Below, piece by piece: positions 33,547 through 38,765 of a stretch of DNA of 38,765 bases. Origin of the DNA: Syntrophomonadaceae bacterium (lineage in GTDB: Bacteria; Bacillota; Dethiobacteria; DTU022; UBA8154); contig PWTK01000081.1 of the NCBI GenBank assembly GCA_003563895.1, positions 1 to 38,765 on the forward strand, written 5' to 3'. Both the position numbers and the translations under genes were made by a program. Numbering within the stretch: the first letter of the stretch is position 1; each line of letters opens with the position of its first letter. The notes below the pieces were generated by a model. That model was not told the DNA's origin. It did no database searches and saw only the letters and a list, made by a program, of their open reading frames with translations.

Positions 33547-34741
33547 TTTCTTCACCGATATAGCGCACAACCATTTCCTGGTAATTCTGGAACGCGGCGG
33601 AAAGCTCCGGCATAGAATCCCCCGCAAACTTTTCCAGAAAGGAGCGGGCCACTTCCCAGGCCACAACAGCCTCTCCCACTACCGACGCCGCCGGAACCGC
33701 ACATATGTCGGAACGCTCCGCGGCAGCCTGTCGCTCTTCGCCGGAAGCCAGGTCTATGCTGGAAAGCGGTTTTTTGAGGGTGGGAATGGGTTTCATCGCC
33801 GCCCGCAGCACCAGGGGTTCTCCGTTGCTGATTCCTCCCTCAATTCCACCGGCCCTGTTGGTAGGACGGCTCCATCTCCTTTTTTCTTCTCCCGGCATGA
33901 TGGGGTCGTGCACGCAGGACCCTGGAAGGAAAGACGCCTCAAACCCAAGGCCGATCTCTACCCCTTTGATGCCCGGCACACTCATCAGGGCACCCGCAAG
34001 GCGTCCATCCAGCCTTCTGTCCCAATGCACGTGACTGCCCAACCCGGGCGGGACCCCTTCCGCCCTGACCTCGAAAACGCCGCCCAGCGTATCCCCATCC
34101 AGGTCGGCCCTTTTTATCTCCTCCACCATTTGCCCTTCCGCTTCCTTATCGGGGCAGTTAAGAGCCGATGAGGAAATCAGCTTTTTTATTGCTTGGATAT
34201 CCAGTCCTCCGCAGCATTGGCGCTCACTGATGCGGTGCTCTCCGATGGAAACCACAAACCCTCCAACCTCTATACCAAAATGGTTCAAGAGGAGGGCGGC
34301 CACGGAACCTGCCGCCACACGGACGGCAGTTTCCCGGGCACTGGCACGCTCCAGGACATTGCGCAGGTCGCGGTGCTGGTACTTGATTCCTCCCGCCAAA
34401 TCCGCATGCCCCGGACGGGGGCTTTTCACTGAACGCTCTGCACCAAATTTTTCATCCGCTTCGCTGGAAGACATCACTTTTTCCCAGTTTTCCCAATCTT
34501 TGTTTTCAATCAACAGGGCCAGCGGGCTGCCAAGCGTCCGACCGAAGCGAACCCCGGAGAGTATGCGAACGGTATCCTTCTCAATGGCCATTCGCCCGCC
34601 GCGGCCGAAACCGCCCTGCCGACGCAAAAGCTGCTCATTAATATATTCCAGGTCTAAAAACAATCCCGACGGCAGCCCTTCAATAATGGCTGCCAGCGCG
34701 GGACCATGTGATTCTCCTGCCGACAAATAACGCAATTCCAT
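33533..34741 (-). CDS. aroC: chorismate synthase
   Basis: AroC makes chorismate from EPSP using reduced FMN, the last shared step of aromatic synthesis. The 402-residue product carries the three family signatures: [14 protein letters not shown] at the N-terminus, the [20 protein letters not shown] region followed by [18 protein letters not shown] in the middle, and [15 protein letters not shown]. Length is slightly above the usual 360-390. ATG 34741 has GGAAGGGA about 8 bases upstream. The 302 bases up to the Rrf2 gene contain no gene; aroC could be read from the his promoter or from an undetected one. Confidence 0.96.
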   Translation of the reverse strand: MELRYLSAGESHGPALAAIIEGLPSGLFLDLEYINEQLLRRQGGFGRGGRMAIEKDTVRILSGVRFGRTLGSPLALLIENKDWENWEKVMSSSEADEKFGAERSVKSPRPGHADLAGGIKYQHRDLRNVLERASARETAVRVAAGSVAALLLNHFGIEVGGFVVSIGEHRISERQCCGGLDIQAIKKLISSSALNCPDKEAEGQMVEEIKRADLDGDTLGGVFEVRAEGVPPGLGSHVHWDRRLDGRLAGALMSVPGIKGVEIGLGFEASFLPGSCVHDPIMPGEEKRRWSRPTNRAGGIEGGISNGEPLVLRAAMKPIPTLKKPLSSIDLASGEERQAAAERSDICAVPAASVVGEAVVAWEVARSFLEKFAGDSMPELSAAFQNYQEMVVRYIGEENAES

Positions 34742-35043
34742 GAGAAGGGATCCCTTCCGAAGGCATCAAGCGCGGAAAAACCTTCACAAAGAGACTCCCC
34801 GGTCCCCCCTTCCGCGGAAAAATGCAAAGCTGGCCTGACGTTCAAGCATAAGCCTCGTCATCCCAATAACGGCGCGGCCACCTGAAAAAACAGGCACAAG
34901 CAGGTTTTCTTCATCATATGCTTCTTGGTCCTCGGGCAAACCCCTATCCGCTTGCCCCGCTGCACGGGCAAGGCTTGGGGCCACAAGAGCCCGTGTCAAC
35001 AGCTGCTGTTTAATAATTCCGGAAATTTTCACAAAAATGAAAG
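34742..35043. other. spacer between the Rrf2 gene and aroC
   Basis: About 300 bases. A reading frame continues through it on the minus strand for about 85 codons, but it lacks a ribosome site, has no recognisable motif and overlaps the end of the Rrf2 gene, so I do not call it. A TTGACA is present near 34996-35001 on the minus strand without a matching -10. I see nothing else. Confidence 0.5.
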
Positions 35044-35496
35044 CTATATCTGGTAGAGAAAGCCTCCATCCTGAAAAGCTTTCTGCCGCCTGCAGAGTTC
35101 CTCCAGGGTTATTTCCTTCAATTTGTTCTCGATAACACTTTGGACGTCCATCCAGATTTGCTGCAGGGCACACCTTTCCTGCCAAAAACAGAGCTTCTTT
35201 TCCAGGGCCTCTTCCCTCAAGCAGCCCACCGGTGCGCTTTGTCCTTCCAGCGCCACCAGGATCTCTGCCATGTCGATCTCGGCAGGTTGTCGCGAAAGCC
35301 GGTATCCGCCTCGAGGGCCCCTTTCACTGCGCACCAGGCCCGCTTTTTTCAAGGAAGAAAGCAGGTGTTCCAGGTATTTTGCAGAAATCCCCTGCCTGCT
35401 GGAGATCTCCTGGACAGTGAGGGATCGGCCCTGGTTCAGGCCCAACTCCAGCATGGCCCTCACCCCGTATTCACCTCTCGTGGAGAGCTTCAACAT
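35044..35496 (-). CDS. Rrf2-family transcriptional regulator, probable Fe-S sensor
   Basis: The 150-residue product has the Rrf2 winged helix: MLKLSTRGEYGVRAML, the recognition helix region SAKYLEHLLSSLKKAGLV, and the wing RGPRGGYRLSR. The cysteines C92, C103 and C109 follow with spacing C-x10-C-x5-C, in the region where IscR, NsrR and RirA ligate an iron-sulfur cluster; C135 is an extra one. The sensed signal (cluster status, nitric oxide, iron or cysteine) cannot be decided. The start ATG at 35496 lies three bases after the hisIE stop with GGGGTGG about 7 bases before it, so it belongs to the his transcription unit, an unusual place for this family. Confidence 0.9.
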   Translation of the reverse strand: MLKLSTRGEYGVRAMLELGLNQGRSLTVQEISSRQGISAKYLEHLLSSLKKAGLVRSERGPRGGYRLSRQPAEIDMAEILVALEGQSAPVGCLREEALEKKLCFWQERCALQQIWMDVQSVIENKLKEITLEELCRRQKAFQDGGFLYQI

Positions 35497-35499
35497 TGT

Positions 35500-36153
35500 T
35501 TATCCACCCCTTTTCATGCTCCGCTCTGCCCTGCGCTCAAGCTCTTCCACAATTTGGGCGCTGCGAATGCCCAGGGTTTCCAGCAGCACCAGGAAATGAA
35601 ACAGGAGGTCTGCCGATTCCCCAATAATTTTCTCTTTTTCACCGTTTTTCGCTGCAATTAACAGTTCCGCTGATTCTTCAGATATTTTTTGGAGCACCCT
35701 GTCTGTTCCGCCGTCTGCCAGGGAAGCCACGTAAGATTCCGCAGGCCTCTCCTGTATCCTGTGCCGGATCACGCGGGACAACCAGGGCAGGAGTTCTTTC
35801 TCATCCTCGCCGCCTGCAGGGGGAAGCAGAGAATTGAAAAAACAACTCCTCTTACCCGTATGGCAGGCGGGGCCCTTCTGTTCCACCCGGATCAAAAGCG
35901 TATCCGCATCGCAATCGTAGCGGATCTCCCTGACCAACTGGATGTTGCCGGAGGTTTCCCCTTTCTGCCAGTACTTCTTCCTGCTGCGACTCCAAAACCA
36001 GGTCACACCGGTGTCCAGGGTTTTCTGAAGGGCTTCCCGGTTCATGTAAGCCAGCATCAACACTTCCCCGCTGTCGCAATCCTGAACCACGGCGGGAAGC
36101 AGTTCCTGTTTTTCAAAATCCAGTTGGTTGAGGGCAAAATCTTGAGCGTCCAT
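35500..36153 (-). CDS. hisI: bifunctional phosphoribosyl-AMP cyclohydrolase/phosphoribosyl-ATP pyrophosphatase
   Basis: This is a HisIE fusion that performs the second and third steps of histidine synthesis. The HisI part (about 1-115) has [32 protein letters not shown] and the metal-binding DCDADTLL with the following CHTGKRSCF. The HisE part (about 130-217) has [20 protein letters not shown] and [13 protein letters not shown]. The 217 residues are typical of the fusion. The start ATG overlaps the hisF stop by one base (TAATG). It is followed by the Rrf2 gene after three bases. Confidence 0.95.
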   Translation of the reverse strand: MDAQDFALNQLDFEKQELLPAVVQDCDSGEVLMLAYMNREALQKTLDTGVTWFWSRSRKKYWQKGETSGNIQLVREIRYDCDADTLLIRVEQKGPACHTGKRSCFFNSLLPPAGGEDEKELLPWLSRVIRHRIQERPAESYVASLADGGTDRVLQKISEESAELLIAAKNGEKEKIIGESADLLFHFLVLLETLGIRSAQIVEELERRAERSMKRGG

Positions 36154-36917
36154 TAGTGTAAACGCACCTCCACACCTTGTTCCCGAAGATAACGCTTCAC
36201 TTCTTCGACCGAAAAATGACGGTAGTGAAAAACCGAAGCGGCCAGGGCCGCATCTGCTCCGGCCTCTTTAAACACTTCAGCAAAATGTTCAATCCGCCCG
36301 GCTCCGCCCGAAGCAATCACCGGAATATCAACTTTTTCAACCACCGCCCGGGTAAGGGAGATATCGTAGCCATTCTTTCCTCCATCGGCGTCCATACTGG
36401 TCAGCAGAACTTCCCCTGCACCCAGATCTTCTGCCTGGGCAGCCCACTCCAGGGCACTTTTCCCGGTGGGTGTTCTGCCGCCGTGCGTATAAACTTCCCA
36501 GTCCTGCCTTTCATCATTCCAGCGGGCATCGATGGCAATGACAATGCACTGGCTCCCGAATATGCCGGCACCTTCTTCGATTAGTCGGGGGTTTTCCACA
36601 GCAGAAGTATTGAGAGAAATTTTATCCGCACCGGCTTTTAATATGCCCCTGATCTGGTCAATGTTTCCAATCCCCCCTCCGACTATGAAGGGAATAAAGA
36701 CTTCACGCGCCGTTCTCCTGACCACGTCTATCATGGTTTCCCTTTTTTCATAGGAAGCGGTGATGTCCAGGAAAACCAGTTCGTCGGCCCCCGATTTATC
36801 ATAGAAGCCGGCCAGCTCCACCGGATCGCCGGCATCCTGCAGATCAACAAATTTTACCCCTTTTACCACCCTGCCCTCTTTGACATCCAGACAGGGGACG
36901 ATTCTTTTCGCCAACAA
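36153..36917 (-). CDS. hisF: imidazole glycerol phosphate synthase subunit HisF
   Basis: HisF is the cyclase subunit that uses ammonia from HisH to form IGP and AICAR. The TIM-barrel product starts [12 protein letters not shown] and shows [13 protein letters not shown], the catalytic Asp11, the second catalytic Asp in VIAIDARW near 130, and the phosphate loops GGGIGN and ASGGAG. From the TTG at 36917 it is 254 residues, the standard length. AAAGGAGG lies 7 bases before this TTG, and a second TTG follows it directly. Longer in-frame readings add non-family residues. A 286-base gap to hisA breaks the otherwise compact cluster; I see no gene in it. Confidence 0.96.
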   Translation of the reverse strand: MLAKRIVPCLDVKEGRVVKGVKFVDLQDAGDPVELAGFYDKSGADELVFLDITASYEKRETMIDVVRRTAREVFIPFIVGGGIGNIDQIRGILKAGADKISLNTSAVENPRLIEEGAGIFGSQCIVIAIDARWNDERQDWEVYTHGGRTPTGKSALEWAAQAEDLGAGEVLLTSMDADGGKNGYDISLTRAVVEKVDIPVIASGGAGRIEHFAEVFKEAGADAALAASVFHYRHFSVEEVKRYLREQGVEVRLH

Positions 36918-37203
36918 AATCGTTCCTCCTTTATGCAATGCCTCCGGTTGCTCTTGAGGATGTTTCGGGACCCGCGGAAAAAGCAAAGGCATGCGCGCGG
37001 ACAACTGCTCATGAATGGAATTTGGTGACGGTCAATTCTTTCTCTTGACCCGGGCAGCCCTGTTTGGAAACTTGCCGCTTCAAAATACTATTACGGTGAC
37101 GTTTTTTAAAAGATATCGCACGAAAATCCCTTGCTGTGCCTGATATTTTTCGATTCGGGTGGATAAATCCTTGCAAAAATCGTTATGTTAAAAAACGCCC
37201 CGC

Positions 37204-37935
37204 TTAAGCAGTTTTTTCCAGGGCGGCCAGGGCCTCTTCCAGGGTAAACCGGCCGCTGTAAAGGGCCTGACCTACAATGACCCCAGAAACCCCCCATTTT
37301 TCCAGCTCTTTTAATGCGAGCAAGTCCTTAATAGATGATACTCCTCCTGATGCAATTATTGGAATCTCCAGCGACCGGGCCATTGTTTTGATGGCTTCTG
37401 TATTGGGGCCCTCAAGGGTTCCATCGCGGGAGATATCGGTGTATATGATTTCCGCCACACCGCGGCGTTCCATCTCAAGGGCCATGTTCATCGCCGAGAG
37501 GGCGGATCCTTCCACCCACCCCCGCACAGCTACCATCCCGTCTCGCGCATCAATGCCCACCGTGATGCGTTTCTCGTAAAGATCCACCAGTTCCTCTACC
37601 AGGGAGGGATGTTCGACGGCCACAGTACCGAGGATAACCCTGGAAACCCCTGCCTGAAAAGCATTGTGCACGGAAACCTTATCCCTCAGACCTCCTCCCA
37701 ACTGAACAGGGATGTTCACGCTGCGGGCGATATCTCTGATCAGTTCATGGTTGACCGGTTTTCCCTCAAAGGCCCCGTCAAGGTCCACCATATGAAGGCG
37801 GGATGCCCCTCCCGCCTGCCATTGTAGAGCTACTTCCACCGGGTTTTCGCTGTAGACGATCTCCCGTTCCCTTTCCCCTTTAACAAGCCGGACACAGCGG
37901 CCTCCGCGGAGATCAATCGCCGGTATTAGCTGCAC
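37204..37935 (-). CDS. hisA: phosphoribosylformimino-5-aminoimidazole carboxamide ribotide isomerase
   Basis: HisA isomerises ProFAR to PRFAR, the fourth histidine step. The 243-residue TIM barrel begins MQLIPAIDLRGGRCVRLVKG. It has the catalytic Asp in PAIDL, the second in IYTDISRDGTL, and phosphate-binding GGGLR and ASGGVSS. The start is a GTG at 37935 that overlaps the hisH stop by 10 bases, with AGGATG about 8 bases before it, so translation is coupled. Immediately after the stop, GCGGGGCG runs into six T residues on the minus strand, but I could not build a convincing terminator stem. Confidence 0.96.
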   Translation of the reverse strand: MQLIPAIDLRGGRCVRLVKGEREREIVYSENPVEVALQWQAGGASRLHMVDLDGAFEGKPVNHELIRDIARSVNIPVQLGGGLRDKVSVHNAFQAGVSRVILGTVAVEHPSLVEELVDLYEKRITVGIDARDGMVAVRGWVEGSALSAMNMALEMERRGVAEIIYTDISRDGTLEGPNTEAIKTMARSLEIPIIASGGVSSIKDLLALKELEKWGVSGVIVGQALYSGRFTLEEALAALEKTA

Positions 37936-38540
37936 TCCTCAACCATCCTCCCAAAGTTGTATAAGACCTTCAAACCCATCAGGCCGCTTTTTTCAGGGTG
38001 AAACTGCACCCCATAAAGGCTGCCTTTTTTTACGGCAGCGGCAAAATCTGCTCCGTAGCTGCCCCAGGCCAGGGCACAATCTTCCCCTTCCCGGGGGATG
38101 TAGTAAGAATGCGCAAAATAGAAATGGCTGCCTTCCGGCACACCTCTAAAAAGAGGGTCTTCTCCGGCAAAATAAATGCGGTTCCACCCGATGTGGGGTA
38201 CTTTTACACCCCCCGGAAACCTGTACGCATCCCGCGGGAAAATATTTAACCCCTCAAAACCGGGGCCTTCCTCGCTGCTGCGGTAAAAAAGCTGCAGCCC
38301 AAGGCAGATGCCCAACGTAAAGCTTCCGGCAGCCTGCCTTTTCTTTAAGTAATCCAGAAGATCCAGCCGGGCCAGTTCTTTCACGGCGCTGCCAAATGCG
38401 CCTACACCCGGGAGTACCACCGCCCTGCTTTTTTCCAACTCCGAAGCATCGCTTGTGAGCGTTGTTTGAACACCCAGATATTCGAAAGCGTTGCTGACAC
38501 TGGTAACATTTCCCATGCCGTAATCGATAATGGCAATCAC
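37926..38540 (-). CDS. hisH: imidazole glycerol phosphate synthase subunit HisH (glutaminase)
   Basis: HisH is the class I glutamine amidotransferase partner of HisF. The 204-residue product starts MIAIIDYGMGN, has the nucleophile loop LGICLGLQLF with Cys79, and the triad partners His181 and Glu183 in VQFHPEKSG. VLPGVGAFG is the oxyanion region. I choose the GTG at 38540 because GGGGAGG lies about 10 bases before it and relatives begin at this residue; an ATG 42 bases further up would start almost at the predicted transcription start. It is the first gene after a near-consensus promoter; the upstream his genes (hisG, D, C, B) are not in the window. Confidence 0.96.
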   Translation of the reverse strand: MIAIIDYGMGNVTSVSNAFEYLGVQTTLTSDASELEKSRAVVLPGVGAFGSAVKELARLDLLDYLKKRQAAGSFTLGICLGLQLFYRSSEEGPGFEGLNIFPRDAYRFPGGVKVPHIGWNRIYFAGEDPLFRGVPEGSHFYFAHSYYIPREGEDCALAWGSYGADFAAAVKKGSLYGVQFHPEKSGLMGLKVLYNFGRMVEECS

Positions 38541-38588
38541 TGCCGGAAATCCTCCCCGGAAATAATGAACCCCTTCAAGCATGGAAGT

Positions 38589-38617
38589 ATTGTATCACGC
38601 CCTTTTCGGGGTGTCAA
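38589..38617 (-). promoter_or_regulatory. strong promoter of the hisH-hisA-hisF-hisIE-rrf2 cluster
   Basis: On the minus strand a perfect TTGACA (-35, 38612-38617) and TACAAT (-10, 38589-38594) are separated by exactly 17 bases. The start should fall near 38582, about 42 bases before the hisH GTG. This means hisH begins a transcript here. The DNA beyond it to the window end (to 38765) holds no gene I can support. Confidence 0.85.
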
Positions 38618-38626
38618 TCAACACCC
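38609..38626. promoter_or_regulatory. dyad over the -35 of the hisH promoter (candidate operator)
   Basis: GGGTGT, six bases, then ACACCC form a perfect 6-bp inverted repeat that covers the -35 hexamer. Such a placement suits repressor binding. The protein is unknown; the Rrf2 regulator at the end of the same cluster is one candidate. Confidence 0.45.
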
Positions 38627-38765
38627 GTCAGGCTCAGGGCTGATGCATGAAAAATGCTTCAAACCCTTTATATTTCAAAACTTTGTTAGAAAAATGGCGC
38701 GAAAAGTTGTTTGGCTGCAATCCCTGTAAGCCTTGATATGCCTGTATTTTAAAAGTCATGCGTCA

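Noticed and set aside
33547-33666. 40-residue N-terminal extension of aroB
   Set aside because: It is translated from within aroC in another frame and does not resemble AroB; ATG 33546 is the family-like start.
34784-35185. 133-codon minus-strand ORF overlapping the Rrf2 gene
   Set aside because: Most of its start overlaps the well-supported Rrf2 frame; the rest has no start signal or motif.
37181-37203. Intrinsic terminator after hisA
   Set aside because: GCGGGGCG is followed by six T residues on the minus strand, but the only pairing I can draw is 5-6 bp with an 18-base loop that reaches back into hisA.

Overview
The window reads as chromosomal DNA from an anaerobic, low-to-mid GC Firmicute of the class Clostridia. 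A syntrophic or sulfate-reducing Peptococcaceae or Syntrophomonas relative would fit, but I cannot name a genus from sequence alone. The evidence is a Gram-positive style division and wall (dcw) cluster with a PASTA-tailed penicillin-binding protein, a DNPR-type (meso-diaminopimelate) MurE, a rel-dtd/hisS-aspS neighbourhood with a 6S RNA gene beside aspS as in Bacillus, fused hisIE, strong Shine-Dalgarno (SD) sites and many TTG starts.

Almost all genes lie on the minus strand. From left to right: (1) 1-10.3 kb is the dcw cluster, transcribed leftward as mraZ, rsmH, ftsL, ftsI/spoVD, murE, murF, mraY, murD (cut by the window edge). A triple MraZ box lies in front of it, and a 0.95 kb non-coding spacer with REP-like hairpins splits murE from murF. 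(2) 10.3-13.1 kb holds the magnesium transporter gene mgtE, a 220-bp long-inverted-repeat element of unknown nature, a terminator, and a 6S RNA gene with its own promoter. (3) 13.1-16.9 kb carries aspS and hisS, the latter with a near-consensus promoter and a leader of about 300 nt. (4) 16.9-21.6 kb is the odd part. After about 1.1 kb of gene-free DNA there is a plus-strand four-gene operon of two thiolase-fold proteins and two DUF35 zinc-ribbon/OB-fold proteins. It closes with a strong terminator and is followed by a probable group II intron fragment. (5) 21.8-30.6 kb returns to the minus strand with dtd, rel, recJ, a LapA-like membrane protein, secF, secD and an HD-domain protein. (6) 30.7-34.7 kb has an ABC-class ATPase, aroB and aroC. 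(7) 35.0-38.6 kb holds an Rrf2 regulator and hisIE, hisF, hisA, hisH, read from a strong promoter in front of hisH.

The most interesting content is the plus-strand cassette. Both thiolase-fold proteins appear to lack the nucleophilic cysteine and the GHP histidine of ordinary thiolases (Thr83/Tyr333 in one, Gly84/Asn333 in the other), while both DUF35 partners keep an intact CxxC...CxxC zinc ribbon. This suggests a hetero-oligomeric acyl-CoA enzyme that is not a classical thiolase. Cysteine-less, DUF35-partnered thiolase-fold aldolases of the Ltp2 type are a precedent. The cassette sits, against the local direction of transcription, inside a neighbourhood that is usually collinear in Clostridia, with mobile-element debris on one side, so it was probably acquired.

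Other points worth checking are the inverted-repeat element next to mgtE, two SD-driven mini-ORFs that end on the starts of aspS and recJ, the leader of hisS without a visible T-box, and a dyad over the -35 of the hisH promoter.
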